64,000 nt of DNA, from the NCBI RefSeq assembly GCF_002732165.1, contig NZ_MRZO01000004.1, forward strand, positions 62,001 to 126,000. Direction: 5' to 3'. The stretch comes from Staphylococcus xylosus. GTDB taxonomy: Bacteria > Bacillota > Bacilli > Staphylococcales > Staphylococcaceae. Positions 54,816-64,000 of this stretch are shown piece after piece. Numbering within the stretch: the first letter of the stretch is position 1; the number at the start of each line of letters is the position of its first letter. The notes below the pieces were generated by a model that was not told where the DNA came from, did not search any database, and saw nothing but the letters and a program-made list of their open reading frames with translations. The translations under genes were made by a program, and so were the position numbers.

Positions 54816-55836
54816 CTTTAAATGGATTTATATCTTTTTAAGGTCGCGAATATATTGGATATTATGGTTTGTTTTCTTAAACTTTATCACTTTGCTTATT
54901 GCTTATTTAGATTATGATATTAGTGTAGGGAGTACATATTATATTATTATTTTAAATCTAGGTATTTCTATCTTGTTTTTATCATTCACGTTTTTGAAGG
55001 AAATCAAATTTTTTAAGCATTTAGATGAAAATATAGAACCTGAAGCATTAAAACATAAATCATTGGCGGATACGCCTTTACAGCAAGAAATGGTTAAATA
55101 TTTATACGGTCAAATTACAGACCAAAAATCATTAGTTACACGTCAGCAAAAGCAAATTCAATCTACTGAAGCATCATTAACAGATTTTGTACATGATATT
55201 AAAACTCCTGTAACAGCAATGAAACTATTAATAGAAAAAGAACAAGACATGACTAGAAAAAACGCGCTTTTATATGAATGGACACGAATAAATGACATGT
55301 TAGATAGACAGTTGTTCTTAACTCGCCTAGAGTCACAAAATAAAGATATGTATTTTGAACATGTCGCGCTGAAACGTCTTGTAATTGAAGAAATACAGAT
55401 TACTCGATATATTAGTCAGTCTAAAGGTATTGACTATGATTTGAATTTTGAAGATGATTATAAAGTATACACAGATACTAAATGGTGTCGGATGATGATT
55501 AGACAAATTTTATCAAATTCAGTTAAATATAGTGAAGAAAGTACAATTCATGTTCATGCCTATGTCGAAAAAGGTCATACAGTTCTTAAAATAACAGATG
55601 AAGGTAAAGGGATAAGTGCCAAAGATCTACCACGTATTTTTGAAAAAGGTTTTACTTCCACTAGCGATCGTAATGAAACATCGGCTTCTGGGCTGGGCTT
55701 GTACCTTGTCAATCATGTGAAAGAAAAATTAGGCGTCCATGTATCGGTTTCTTCAGAACCGAAAGTAGGAACATCTATGAAATTCACTTTCCCTATGCAA
55801 AATGAATTGATATCAAGAATATCCGAAAATTTATAA
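54808..55836 (+). CDS. graS: Intramembrane-sensing histidine kinase GraS
   Basis: A 342-residue BceS-like kinase: two adjacent membrane helices ([20 protein letters not shown] and [20 protein letters not shown]) with a very short outer loop containing DYDIS, then the dimerisation helix with H129 ([16 protein letters not shown]) and an ATPase domain with N box [10 protein letters not shown] and G boxes ITDEGKGIS and ASGLGLYL. In S. aureus GraS senses peptides together with the ABC transporter VraFG; that pair of genes is not next to it here. Confidence 0.95.
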   Translation: MDNFKWIYIFLRSRIYWILWFVFLNFITLLIAYLDYDISVGSTYYIIILNLGISILFLSFTFLKEIKFFKHLDENIEPEALKHKSLADTPLQQEMVKYLYGQITDQKSLVTRQQKQIQSTEASLTDFVHDIKTPVTAMKLLIEKEQDMTRKNALLYEWTRINDMLDRQLFLTRLESQNKDMYFEHVALKRLVIEEIQITRYISQSKGIDYDLNFEDDYKVYTDTKWCRMMIRQILSNSVKYSEESTIHVHAYVEKGHTVLKITDEGKGISAKDLPRIFEKGFTSTSDRNETSASGLGLYLVNHVKEKLGVHVSVSSEPKVGTSMKFTFPMQNELISRISENL

Positions 55837-56441
55837 AATACTAAGTAAATGCAAAACTATAATAAGAGTATAGGCATTATAAATTATGTTAGCCAGTACG
55901 TGTTTAGAACCTGAGAAGATTATTTGTTTCTTGGGTTCTTTTTGTTCTGAAAATTTGTATGCTCGCAAGATGTGTATTTAAAATTATTTATAAAAATATT
56001 TGCAAATTAGTGAAAAAAGTTGTTGAATACAAATAATAAATATGCAATCATATTTAAGGTGAGTTTAATATGAAGTAGTTATTAAAATTAATTCAATCTG
56101 ATAGCTTACAATTCCTAAATATACAACTACGGTTTATAATAATAAAAGTAGTAAAATTTTGTTAATTTTACGAAAATGTAATATTAAGAATTTGTAAATG
56201 CAATTGTAGGATTGTAAATTTTGTGCTATTTTCAAATAAGGATAAATCAACATTTATGAGATTTTTTAACCAATAGAAGCAAATACTCGTTTACACAATT
56301 TTAACAATAGTAAAATGATTCAAAAAAATGAGTGAATTGTAAATCTTGTGAATCTTAATTTATCTTAGACATAGGTATTTAAATTTTTTAAATTTATTGA
56401 AGGTGATTGGGAACAATCGCTGTAAATGGAGGATTTTTTGG
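55837..56441 (+). other. graS-pit intergenic region
   Basis: A 605-base, very AT-rich gap with the graS terminator and no gene or visible vraFG remnant. At 56290-56306 TTTACA and TTAACA repeat with an 11-base period, loosely like a PhoP site before the phosphate genes. No other signal is recognised. Confidence 0.45.
55906..55943 (+). terminator. Terminator after graS
   Basis: AGAACCTGAGAA (55906-55917) pairs with TTTCTTGGGTTCT, then a T-run. It ends the graXRS operon where vraFG would begin in S. aureus. Confidence 0.78.
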
Positions 56442-57059
56442 ATGTTTAACAAGAAAAAAGATAAGTTCATGGTGAAACTAGAAGAAATGGTGTTCAATTT
56501 AGATAGAGCAGCAATTGAATTTGGAAAAATGGATTTTAATACACACTTAGATTTGAAAGCATACTCAGATAATATTAAAACATATGAGTCCCACGGTGAT
56601 GAATTAATGCATCAAGTGATTTCAGACTTAAACCAAACTTTTATTACACCAATTGAACGTGAGGATATCCTCTCTTTATGTAATGCAATTGATGACGTTT
56701 TAGACGCAATTGAAGAAACTTCAGGTATGTTTGAAATGTATTCTATTGAATATACTGATGAATATATGGCTGAATTTGTAGATAATATTCAAAAAGCTAT
56801 AGCAGAAATGAAATTAGCTGTTGGATTATTAGTAGATAAAAAATTATCTCACATGCGTATTCATTCTATTAATATTAAAGAATTTGAAACAAACTGTGAT
56901 GGTATTTTACGTCAATCAATTAAGCATATCTTTAACAGTGAAACAGACCCAATCACATTAATTAAAATAAAAGAAATATATGAAAGTTTAGAAGAAATTG
57001 CAGATAAATGTCAAGCCGTAGCAAATAACTTTGAAACTATAATAATGAAAAATAGCTAA
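56442..57059 (+). CDS. DUF47 family phosphate-transport accessory protein
   Basis: A 205-residue PhoU-like, all-helical protein (DUF47/TIGR00153): MFNKKKDKFMVKLEEM, YESHGDELMHQVISDLNQTFITPIEREDILSLCNAIDDVLDAIEE, and FETNCDGILRQSIKHIF. Conserved E/D-rich helices bind metal. In bacteria the gene pairs with pit and is thought to modulate phosphate uptake. ATG 56442 is set by GGAGG; in-frame codons from 56397 precede that site. pit follows 13 bases later. Confidence 0.92.
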   Translation: MFNKKKDKFMVKLEEMVFNLDRAAIEFGKMDFNTHLDLKAYSDNIKTYESHGDELMHQVISDLNQTFITPIEREDILSLCNAIDDVLDAIEETSGMFEMYSIEYTDEYMAEFVDNIQKAIAEMKLAVGLLVDKKLSHMRIHSINIKEFETNCDGILRQSIKHIFNSETDPITLIKIKEIYESLEEIADKCQAVANNFETIIMKNS

Positions 57060-57072
57060 GGAGTCCTAACTT

Positions 57073-58080
57073 ATGGAATATATTTTGATCATCACAGTAG
57101 CTATTGTTATTTTTTCACTTATATTTGACTTTATCAATGGTTTCCATGATACAGCCAATGCTGTTGCTACTGCTGTTTCAACACGTGCCTTAACTCCTAG
57201 AACGGCTATACTTTTGGCATCTGTCATGAATTTTATCGGTGCTTTAACGTTCACTGGGGTTGCAGGAACAATAACTAAAGATATCGTAGACCCATTTAAA
57301 TTAGAAAATGGTCTAGTTGTAGTATTAGCAGCTATTATCGCTGCAATTTTCTGGAATTTATTAACTTGGTATTATGGTATACCAAGTTCATCTTCTCATG
57401 CATTGATAGGTTCTATCGCTGGTGCGGCAATTGCTTCACAAGGTTCATTTGCCGTATTACATTATCAAGGTTTTACAAAAATTATAATCGTATTACTTTT
57501 ATCACCAGTCATTGCATTCTGTGTAGGGTTTATAATGTACTCCATTGTGAAAATAGTATTTAAAAATGCAAACCTTACAAAAACTAACCGTAATTTTAGA
57601 TTCTTCCAGATTTTCACAGCGTCTTTACAATCGTTCTCACACGGTACGAATGACGCACAAAAATCAATGGGGATTATTACATTAGCTTTAATTGTTGCAG
57701 GTATTCAAACTGGTTCTAGCGTAGAACCACAGCTATGGGTTAAAATTTCCTGTGCTACTGCGATGGGATTAGGTACTGCTGTCGGTGGTTGGAAAATTAT
57801 TAAAACAGTTGGTGGTAATATTATGAAAATACGACCAGCTAATGGTGCAGCAGCAGATTTATCATCTGCATTAACTATATTTGTAGCATCATCATTACAT
57901 TTCCCGCTATCTACAACGCATGTCGTTTCTTCATCTATATTAGGTGTAGGATCTTCTAACCGTATTAAAGGTGTTAAATGGAACACAGCGCAACGTATGA
58001 TTGTTACATGGGTTATTACATTACCTATTTCTGCAATAGTTGCAGCACTAATTTATTACATTATTAATTTTTTCTTATAA
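57073..58080 (+). CDS. pit: Low-affinity inorganic phosphate transporter (PiT family)
   Basis: A 335-residue PiT permease with about ten membrane segments. The two family signatures are DFINGFHDTANAVATAVSTRAL near the start and FSHGTNDAQKSMGIITLAL in the second half; 'WYGIPSSSSHALIGSIAG' and FPLSTTHVVSSSILGVG repeat the pore motif. It imports metal-phosphate with H+ or Na+. AAGGAG precedes ATG 57073. It is the second gene of the DUF47-pit operon. Confidence 0.95.
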   Translation: MEYILIITVAIVIFSLIFDFINGFHDTANAVATAVSTRALTPRTAILLASVMNFIGALTFTGVAGTITKDIVDPFKLENGLVVVLAAIIAAIFWNLLTWYYGIPSSSSHALIGSIAGAAIASQGSFAVLHYQGFTKIIIVLLLSPVIAFCVGFIMYSIVKIVFKNANLTKTNRNFRFFQIFTASLQSFSHGTNDAQKSMGIITLALIVAGIQTGSSVEPQLWVKISCATAMGLGTAVGGWKIIKTVGGNIMKIRPANGAAADLSSALTIFVASSLHFPLSTTHVVSSSILGVGSSNRIKGVKWNTAQRMIVTWVITLPISAIVAALIYYIINFFL

Positions 58081-58103
58081 TTTAAGATAAAGCAATCGAA
58101 GAG

Positions 58104-58132
58104 CGGCTGGGACAATTGAATTGTCTCAGCCG
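58104..58132 (+). terminator. Terminator after pit
   Basis: CGGCTGGGACAATT (58104-58117) pairs with AATTGTCTCAGCCG (58119-58132) with one G-U pair; the tail TAATTATT is T-poor. Confidence 0.75.
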
Positions 58133-58399
58133 TAATTATTGTATAATAGTAGTTTTAAAGTCATATTTTTTAATTTAAATGAGTTAGTAGTAATGACACA
58201 AGGACTCTAGTTTTAGTAATTAATATATTGAATTAGTGTAGCTTATGTTTGAGCATTAGCTCAAATAACTCTTTAACTTTATCAATATTAGCCTAAGTGT
58301 AAACAATGGAAACTTTTAAATAAATTAGATTTCTTTTTGACTTTTGTATTTAAATATAGAGTGGTCAAACGACAAAGCAATAGTTCATGAGCATAAAAT

Positions 58400-58431
58400 A
58401 ATAGCCTGAGACATTTAAGTCTCAGGCTATT
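58400..58431. terminator. Bidirectional terminator downstream of the LysM-CHAP gene
   Basis: AATAGCCTGAGAC (58400-58412) pairs perfectly with GTCTCAGGCTATT (58419-58431). The rest of the 58081-58483 gap is AT-rich with nothing recognised. Confidence 0.82.
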
Positions 58432-58483
58432 ATTTGATTTATTTTACTACGTTCATCATTTCTATTAGCGTAATAAGTTATAA

Positions 58484-59290
58484 TTAATGAATGTAATTAT
58501 AACTTGAAGCTTGTGATGCAGGGATAGTACGATAATCAACAGTACCTGGAGGCGTATTATAATTCATTTCTGAAATTAGAATACTACCATCTGGATTTAC
58601 TTGTTCTACGTAAGCAACGTGCCCAATAGGTCCTTCATAGTTTTGCATGATTGAACCAGCACTTGGTGAATTATTTACTGTATAACCATCTGCAGCGGCA
58701 TTGTTTGCCCAGTGATCTGCATTCCACCAATAAGTACTAATTGGTTGACCAGTTTCTGCTCTACGATTAAACACGTGCCAAGTACATTGTCCCCAATCGT
58801 ATAGGTTAGCATCACTCGCTGATGAATCACCCGTGTTCGTGCTTGGTGTTTCTGTTGAGCTACCGCCAGCACCACCAGTTCCTGTTGCACCAGGGATTGT
58901 TAAAGTTTGATTAGGATAGATAATATAACCATTTAAATTATTGGCTGAAACAATTTCTTCAACTGAGACGCCATATTTATTTGCGATGATATTTAAAGAC
59001 TCACCAGATTGTACAGTGTGAGTTGATCCACCTGAAGTAGCGTTTGAAGATGATTCTTGTCCCTGAGAACCACTTCCACCAATTTCAATGACTTGTCCTG
59101 GGAATACAATGTTATTGTTAATGTTATTATTTTGTTTAATTTCATCAATTGAAACACCGTATTGCTGTGAAATTGACCATAGTGACTCGCCAGATTTTAC
59201 TGTATGCTGTGTTGATGCATCAGCTTCATTATTTGCTATGAATGCTGCTGCACCTGAAGCAGCTGTTACTGCAAATGCTAACTTTTTCAA
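58484..59290 (-). CDS. Secreted LysM-CHAP peptidoglycan hydrolase (SsaA/Sle1-like)
   Basis: A 268-residue cell-wall enzyme: signal peptide (about 1-25, ending EADA), LysM repeats at about 28-71 and 90-133, a Gly/Ser/Thr linker, and a CHAP amidase/endopeptidase domain from about 163. The catalytic Cys is C169 ([10 protein letters not shown]) and the His H224 ([11 protein letters not shown]), with E241/N243 completing the site. It should cleave stem peptides or cross-bridges during growth and daughter-cell separation. AGGAGG lies before ATG 59290. A WalR-like site stands 121 bases upstream. Confidence 0.93.
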   Translation of the reverse strand: MKKLAFAVTAASGAAAFIANNEADASTQHTVKSGESLWSISQQYGVSIDEIKQNNNINNNIVFPGQVIEIGGSGSQGQESSSNATSGGSTHTVQSGESLNIIANKYGVSVEEIVSANNLNGYIIYPNQTLTIPGATGTGGAGGSSTETPSTNTGDSSASDANLYDWGQCTWHVFNRRAETGQPISTYWWNADHWANNAAADGYTVNNSPSAGSIMQNYEGPIGHVAYVEQVNPDGSILISEMNYNTPPGTVDYRTIPASQASSYNYIH

Positions 59291-59755
59291 AAAAACTCCT
59301 CCTTCAATGCCTATGTCTAACAGTGATTATTAAAATAAATACATGTCGTTAGTTTTTTTAAATCTCAATTCACGTTTCATACTAACAAAAATCATTTGCT
59401 TTGTGTACGTTGTTATAAAGTTGTAATATTATTAACATTTAGTTATCCACTGAGGATTGTTTGACAAATACCTTAGTATAGGGATTTATAAGTATGTGTT
59501 ACATTTCACTTGTAATTAATTTTATTTGAAATGTAACATTAACTATTAGCAAAAATAGTGATATTAACATTAAAATTGTTAGAAAATACATTCATCATGT
59601 TTGCTAATCAATGAAACAGTGAACATTAAAGTATTAATAATTACTATCGTAGGACATTGTGAAAATTTACATGCTATACATATATCCTATAAATGTTATG
59701 ATTAAACGCATATTATTTTTATAAATAGTTCTATAATTGAGAAGGAGTGAATAAA
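59291..59755. other. Divergent region LysM-CHAP / BI-1 family gene
   Basis: A 465-base AT-rich gap with the WalR-like site. It also has scattered TGTTAC/TGTAAT half-sites at 59497-59545 that do not keep the five-base spacing. No RNA hairpin or gene seen. Confidence 0.45.
59411..59427 (-). promoter_or_regulatory. WalR-like binding site upstream of the LysM-CHAP gene
   Basis: TGTTAT-AAAGT-TGTAAT fits the WalR consensus TGTWAH-N5-TGTWAH exactly. WalKR controls most staphylococcal LysM/CHAP autolysins, so regulation of this gene is likely. It lies in inverse orientation to the gene. Confidence 0.65.
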
Positions 59756-60421
59756 TTGGCGGAATCAACACAACATGTAAATAAGCAACAAAAGCAGTCT
59801 AAAAACCAATCTAAATCACAATCGCATGCATATAGTAAAGTATGGCTATTCTTTATGTATTACTGGATTATTTTTGGTATTGGTTGCTATTTTGGACAAT
59901 TCTTACCTATGGAATGGAGGAAACCACTCTCATTTGTCCTTCTTGCCTTAGTATTGATTACAGTTATCTTTAATCGTGCACGTAAATATGGCATAGTAAT
60001 CTCTCATATTTACGCAATTGTTGTAGGGTTATTATCTTATGCAACATTCACTGCATATTTACAGAATTTAGGGCCGGAAGTTTTCTTCAAAAATATCATT
60101 TTAGCAATTTCAGCATTTATTGTTTTTGGTATTATTGGCTATTTCTTAATTGGAAATGCAGCTAGTATGGGAAAATATTTATTTGTTACTTTAGTTGCGC
60201 TTATTATAGCAAGTTTGATTGGTATGTTTATACAAAATCCAATCTTCCATACAATTATAACTGTAGTAGGGTTATTACTATTTCTACTCTATACACTATA
60301 CGATTTCAATCGTATGAAGCGGGGACAGTTCTCTCCAAGAGAAATGGGCTTTAATTTATTTGTGAATCTATTGCACATTATCAAGTATGTGTTAAGGCTT
60401 GCAACTAAGTTTAGAAAATAA
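59756..60421 (+). CDS. Bax inhibitor-1 (TMBIM/YccA) family membrane protein
   Basis: A 221-residue protein with a charged Gln/Lys-rich N-tail (KQQKQSKNQSKSQS) and seven membrane segments. The BI-1 signature near the end is LYTLYDFNRMKRGQ followed by MGFNLFVNLLHIIKYVL, with the Asp that forms the pH/Ca2+-sensing pair. Bacterial members (YetJ of B. subtilis) are pH-dependent Ca2+ leak channels; the role here is inferred only. TTG 59756 is chosen for the AAGGAGTGA six bases upstream; GTG 59747 overlaps that site. Confidence 0.78.
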   Translation: MAESTQHVNKQQKQSKNQSKSQSHAYSKVWLFFMYYWIIFGIGCYFGQFLPMEWRKPLSFVLLALVLITVIFNRARKYGIVISHIYAIVVGLLSYATFTAYLQNLGPEVFFKNIILAISAFIVFGIIGYFLIGNAASMGKYLFVTLVALIIASLIGMFIQNPIFHTIITVVGLLLFLLYTLYDFNRMKRGQFSPREMGFNLFVNLLHIIKYVLRLATKFRK

Positions 60422-60449
60422 TAAAATTTAAAATCTAATATAATGAAGA

Positions 60450-60497
60450 CACCTTCAAAACACCTTATGAATTGAGAGTTTTTGAAGGTGATTTTTT
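60450..60497 (+). terminator. Terminator after the BI-1 family gene
   Basis: CACCTTCAAAA (60450-60460) pairs with TTTTGAAGGTG (60480-60490), then T6. The rest of the 60422-60737 gap is AT-rich and presumably holds the rsp promoter. Confidence 0.83.
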
Positions 60498-60737
60498 ATC
60501 TAATGAAAGGCTTTAATAGAACGACCTTTTTAATTTTCAAAAAAATACAATGCTAAAATTTTAAAATTGAGTTTAATTAATGAAAAAAGTTGACAAAATT
60601 ATTTGTTTTATACAAAATTATCTAAAGACAAAAAATACTTATTTTATTAATTAAGATATAAAGTGCCAACTTTAGCTTTTATGATAGAGTGACATTTTAA
60701 TGCATAGCGTATGACAATATTTGAAAGAGGTTAAATT

Positions 60738-62888
60738 ATGAAAGCGCAGTGCTTAAATATTATTTCTATGGATAATTATCCTGCGAAACGCGTAGCTGAC
60801 GGCTTATTACTAATATTCCCATTAAAAGGGATTACAGAAATACAACATTTTATAACAAATATAGAAGTAGAAAATGATTTGTTTATAATCAATAACTCTG
60901 AAATTTTTACAATAAAAAGAAATGAACAAGCGATTAAGTTGTATATTGCGAGTGATTGGTTTTATGATCGTGGCTATGATTTTTTTGCGTATCAATATAC
61001 ATCTAATTTAATACGATCTTCCAATGCGTTATTCCAATCTATACTTAGCTTAGCGCAACATCAATTAAATCAAACTTTGACCGAAGCGTTATTTGAGTCT
61101 TACATGAATAATATTGTCGACATTATTGCTTCTGAAGCAAAAGTCGACATAAAATATTTGAAACAACAAACAGACTATTCATTTTATGGTATTACCGGCG
61201 AAATGCTAGATTATGTTAATAACCATTTAGATAAGAAATTAACGTTAAAAGAAATTGCCAATAAACTTTTCATTTCTCAATCAAATATATCGACTCAATT
61301 TTATAATACGTTGGGGATGAGCTTTAAAACGTATATAGATACTTTAAAACTTTCAACATCGATATCTAGTTTGCTAAAAGGAAAATCTACGATAAGTGAG
61401 GTGTCCGATTACTATGGATTTAGCAGTTCTGCTATCTATAGTAAAAAATTTAAACACTATTTTGGCTATTCACCTAAGGACTATCGTCTACTTTCAAAAT
61501 TGGATAAGTCATTTCCTTTTACAGCAGAAGATTATAACATGAGTACAATCGCTGAAATTCAGAATATAATAGCTAAACGACTTAACAAACTCAATGTTCA
61601 GAATAATTATATTTGTATTGATCTGCAACATACTAATGAATTTACTAACGATACTATTGTAATTCAAATTCATAGTATAGAAGAGTTTCACAATTTGTTT
61701 GCGAATAAAAGTATGAGTTATTTATTTGAAGGTACACAAAAAGTGATTGTTTACTGCATGATAGATCCGAAAAAGTTACAGGAAACATTTATGGACGAAT
61801 CATATGGCTTCATTAATTTTGTTTATCACGCAAATGTGGACCTTGCATTTCAAATTAAAAGTAGTGACGATGTTAATATATATATCGACCAAATATATAG
61901 CCAATATCAAGCTTATTTACAAGCACATCCAGGATTATCAGATAAACATATGCATTCAGTGAGTTACATCTTTAATGTTAAAAGTATGTCTATCAAGGAA
62001 ATTTATCGTAATATTATTAAAATTCAACAGTATAGAGAATATGTAAAGTTTGGAATTGATATTACGCATTTATTCAATAATCCTGAATGTTTTAAATTGA
62101 TGGAGAAGCAGATGAAACGTATAGGGTTTGATTATTTCTTTATAGATAATCATAAATTGACATCTCCCTATTTGAGCGAAGATCATGAAGACTTGCTTAC
62201 AAAACAAGTGTTTAAGTTTAGTAATATTAAAAAGATTATGAACGATATGGAATTAGAAGAAAGAGCATATTTTCTTTTAAATGTTCATAATAATTACTTA
62301 TTGAATGACGATAATATGGAGATTATTGAAAGTCCCCCATTACTTATGGGCATGTTCAAACAGATGCGTGAATATTTTACAGGAGTGGGGATAGATTTAT
62401 TCCAGCAACAAGGTGAGAAAATTGCATTATATTTATATGATCAAAAAGGATTCCGCTCCGTTCTAGGTAATATGTATGAAAGAATAATGGAGAAAATGAG
62501 ATATGAAGTGAAAGATTTTGAATACTATACAATTGTGAATCAACCAGAGAAAATTTCAATTTTTGTAAATGATTGGCGTATAGTGGAAAGTGAAACTGCA
62601 GAGAGCGAACCGCAAAATATACAAATACATTTAAATTTTAAAGATAAGGCTATGAGATGTCCTTATATAATTTTTTATGAAAAAATAAATAGCACATTTG
62701 GAAATATAAATGGTATTATTCCGCCAGCTTTAAGAATTGAGCATACGTGGTCAGATGAATTGATTAGTAAAATCGATGACTATAATAAACCGCATTTTAG
62801 TGTTATGCAACATGATTTTAAAGAAGCGCATTTGACCATTGATTTAAATTATAATACGGTTCACATTATTGATATTTATAAAAAATAA
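60738..62888 (+). CDS. rsp: AraC-family transcriptional regulator Rsp
   Basis: A 716-residue AraC/XylS-type regulator (S. aureus Rsp about 701). Its layout is unusual: a short N-terminal domain, the double helix-turn-helix at about 155-255 (LTLKEIANKLFISQSNISTQF ... STISEVSDYYGFSSSAIYSKKFKHYFGYSPKDYR) and a long C-terminal part of about 450 residues without a recognised catalytic site, resembling glycosidase-like barrels of related regulators. In S. aureus Rsp represses surface proteins and biofilm and affects agr and toxins. AAGAGG precedes ATG 60738. sarX follows. Confidence 0.92.
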   Translation: MKAQCLNIISMDNYPAKRVADGLLLIFPLKGITEIQHFITNIEVENDLFIINNSEIFTIKRNEQAIKLYIASDWFYDRGYDFFAYQYTSNLIRSSNALFQSILSLAQHQLNQTLTEALFESYMNNIVDIIASEAKVDIKYLKQQTDYSFYGITGEMLDYVNNHLDKKLTLKEIANKLFISQSNISTQFYNTLGMSFKTYIDTLKLSTSISSLLKGKSTISEVSDYYGFSSSAIYSKKFKHYFGYSPKDYRLLSKLDKSFPFTAEDYNMSTIAEIQNIIAKRLNKLNVQNNYICIDLQHTNEFTNDTIVIQIHSIEEFHNLFANKSMSYLFEGTQKVIVYCMIDPKKLQETFMDESYGFINFVYHANVDLAFQIKSSDDVNIYIDQIYSQYQAYLQAHPGLSDKHMHSVSYIFNVKSMSIKEIYRNIIKIQQYREYVKFGIDITHLFNNPECFKLMEKQMKRIGFDYFFIDNHKLTSPYLSEDHEDLLTKQVFKFSNIKKIMNDMELEERAYFLLNVHNNYLLNDDNMEIIESPPLLMGMFKQMREYFTGVGIDLFQQQGEKIALYLYDQKGFRSVLGNMYERIMEKMRYEVKDFEYYTIVNQPEKISIFVNDWRIVESETAESEPQNIQIHLNFKDKAMRCPYIIFYEKINSTFGNINGIIPPALRIEHTWSDELISKIDDYNKPHFSVMQHDFKEAHLTIDLNYNTVHIIDIYKK

Positions 62889-63052
62889 AAAAATTTTATA
62901 GTTCACCTCTTTTAAAATTATGCGTAGCAAAATACAATTTATCGTTATTCGTAATTTTGACAAATCTATAATTATAATTAATAAGGACATAGACTTGTAA
63001 TTTATGGATAATTGTATTGTATTGTTTACTAGCATTTGGAGGTGTGACAACA

Positions 63053-63409
63053 GTGAATAAAGACAAAAAAGAGCAATTTTTAAATATTTACAAAAAATAT
63101 AAAAGTTTAATGCACTACATTGAATCAAACTACAAATTGACTATGAATGACGTTGCAATTTTAGAATTGATAGAACAAAATTGTAGTGAAAATAATATGT
63201 TAATGCAGCCATTTCTAAAAATTGCAACTACTGAACTTGAGTTAAGTAGAACTAAGGTGCTTGCATCGATTCGTAGATTGATTGATCAGGATAGAGTGAG
63301 CAAAATACGTTCAACTGAAGATGAGCGTAAAGTATATTTATTTATGAATAATGACAATGCACAAAACTATAAAATTTTATTAGATGATATTGAAGGATAT
63401 GTTAAGTAA
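63053..63409 (+). CDS. sarX: SarA-family regulator SarX
   Basis: A 118-residue winged-helix protein of the SarA family: KLTMNDVAILELIEQ, MQPFLKIATTELELSRTKVLASIRRLIDQDRVSKIRSTEDERKVYLFM. The DER of the wing is kept. Length and place (directly after rsp, before yebC) match S. aureus SarX, a repressor of agr. GTG 63053 is set by GGAGG; the 12 in-frame codons upstream precede that site. Terminator downstream. Confidence 0.92.
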   Translation: MNKDKKEQFLNIYKKYKSLMHYIESNYKLTMNDVAILELIEQNCSENNMLMQPFLKIATTELELSRTKVLASIRRLIDQDRVSKIRSTEDERKVYLFMNNDNAQNYKILLDDIEGYVK

Positions 63410-63449
63410 ATAATAGTGTACTTTAATAGGCTAAATAAATAATAAAATA

Positions 63450-63494
63450 AAAACTACAGGTATTTACTTTATATGGTAAGTATCTGTAGTTTTT
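63450..63494 (+). terminator. Terminator after sarX
   Basis: AAACTACAGGTATTTAC (63451-63467) pairs with GTAAGTATCTGTAGTTT (63476-63492), two wobbles, then T-run. Confidence 0.85.
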
Positions 63495-63610
63495 GTAGTT
63501 TGAAGAGGACTTGGATTCAACTGATGTGCGTAAATCTATATTCTAAAGCAAAAATATTGTATAATATATCATATTAATAAATGTAGTAATCGAGAAAGCG
63601 AGATGAAATC

Positions 63611-64000
63611 ATGGGACGTAAGTGGAATAACATTAAAGAAAAAAAGGCCCAAAAAGATAAAAATACAAGTAAAATTTATGCGAAGTTTGGTAAAGAAATA
63701 TATGTAGCAGCTAAATCAGGTGAACCTGATCCGCATGCCAATCAAGCTTTACGTTTAACATTAGAGCGTGCCAAAACTTATTCAGTTCCGAACCACATTA
63801 TTGAGAAAGCAATTGAAAAAGCTAAGGGCTCTGGTGAAGAAAGTTATGATGAATTAAGATATGAAGGTTTTGGTCCAAATGGCTCAATGATTATCGTTGA
63901 TGCTTTGACAGACAATGTAAATAGAACGGCTTCAGATGTACGTGCAGCTTTTGGTAAAAATGGAGGGAATATGGGCGTATCAGGATCAGTCGCTTATATG
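63611..64000 (+). CDS. YebC/PmpR family protein, 3' truncated by window edge
   Basis: The first 130 residues of a YebC-family protein (full length about 238). Recognised by the start [76 protein letters not shown] and [13 protein letters not shown]. YebC proteins bind DNA as transcriptional regulators, and recent work also links them to ribosome function at proline stretches. TATAAT at 63560-63565 is a likely -10. The open reading frame runs past the window end. Confidence 0.93.
   Translation, partial: MGRKWNNIKEKKAQKDKNTSKIYAKFGKEIYVAAKSGEPDPHANQALRLTLERAKTYSVPNHIIEKAIEKAKGSGEESYDELRYEGFGPNGSMIIVDALTDNVNRTASDVRAAFGKNGGNMGVSGSVAYM

Noticed and set aside
55944-56441. Decayed vraFG remnants
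   Set aside because: No stretch resembling ABC ATPase or permease motifs in any frame; the region is too short and AT-rich.
59497-59545. Second WalR site
   Set aside because: TGTTAC and TGTAAT are eight bases apart instead of five.

Overview
The window is a contiguous piece of a Staphylococcus chromosome. It is AT-rich and densely packed, with strong AGGAGG-type ribosome binding sites and many GTG/TTG starts. From memory of S. aureus, the gene order argS ... sarA ... mnh2 ... mntABC/mntR ... tarA/tagHGBXD ... pbp4/abcA ... nupC ... fhuCBG ... dhaKLM ... graXRS ... pit ... LysM-CHAP ... rsp-sarX-yebC matches the S. aureus core region almost gene for gene. Protein sequences are similar to S. 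aureus but clearly not identical, and vraFG is missing after graS, so I read it as a non-aureus (coagulase-negative) staphylococcus. I cannot fix the species from sequence alone. I see no prophage, insertion sequence, CRISPR array, rRNA or tRNA gene.

Layout. 1-6.4 kb: housekeeping genes (a flavodoxin-like oxidoreductase cut by the left edge, an acetyltransferase, an HD phosphohydrolase, YwhD, a DUF1934 protein, arginyl-tRNA synthetase, a MagIII-like glycosylase). 6.6-13.1 kb: an iron-type binding lipoprotein and permease with no ATPase, a HAD phosphatase, two paralogous alpha/beta hydrolases with acidic residues at the nucleophile position, a small exoprotein and a membrane protein. 13.4-17.8 kb: the global regulator SarA with a good promoter, an orphan membrane-fusion protein, a fused DMT exporter, small DUF proteins and a tyrosine recombinase that has lost catalytic residues. 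17.9-26.1 kb: cation/proton homeostasis (seven-gene mnh2 operon plus a CPA1 antiporter). 26.1-29.6 kb: manganese uptake (mntABC) divergent from its repressor mntR, with an operator between them and a structured 3' UTR behind mntC that sits where S. aureus makes RsaC.

29.8-40.2 kb: envelope genes: a membrane metalloprotease, the wall teichoic acid genes tarA, tagH, tagG, tarB, tagX and tarD, then divergent pbp4 and abcA. 40.6-46.4 kb: nucleoside uptake (nupC), a YitT protein and the Fur-boxed fhuCBG ferrichrome transporter. The nupC-yitT gap holds a candidate RsaD small RNA on the minus strand with a full sigma-A promoter, C-rich loops and an intrinsic terminator. 46.9-48.9 kb: PTS-dependent dihydroxyacetone kinase. 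49-53 kb: a hypothetical protein, a YkvI-type transporter, a membrane-anchored esterase and an acetyltransferase. 53.2-55.8 kb: the antimicrobial-peptide sensor graXRS without vraFG. 56.4-58.1 kb: phosphate uptake (DUF47-pit). 58.5-64 kb: a LysM-CHAP wall hydrolase with a WalR-like site, a BI-1 family protein, the regulators Rsp and SarX, and the start of a YebC-family gene.

The most interesting non-coding signals are the two candidate sRNAs (mntC 3' UTR and nupC-yitT gap), a C/G-tract hairpin beside mntR, and a repeat-flanked GC-rich segment plus structured region between fhuG and dhaK. All coordinates and motifs were read by eye. Family and homologue statements are from memory and no database search was run.
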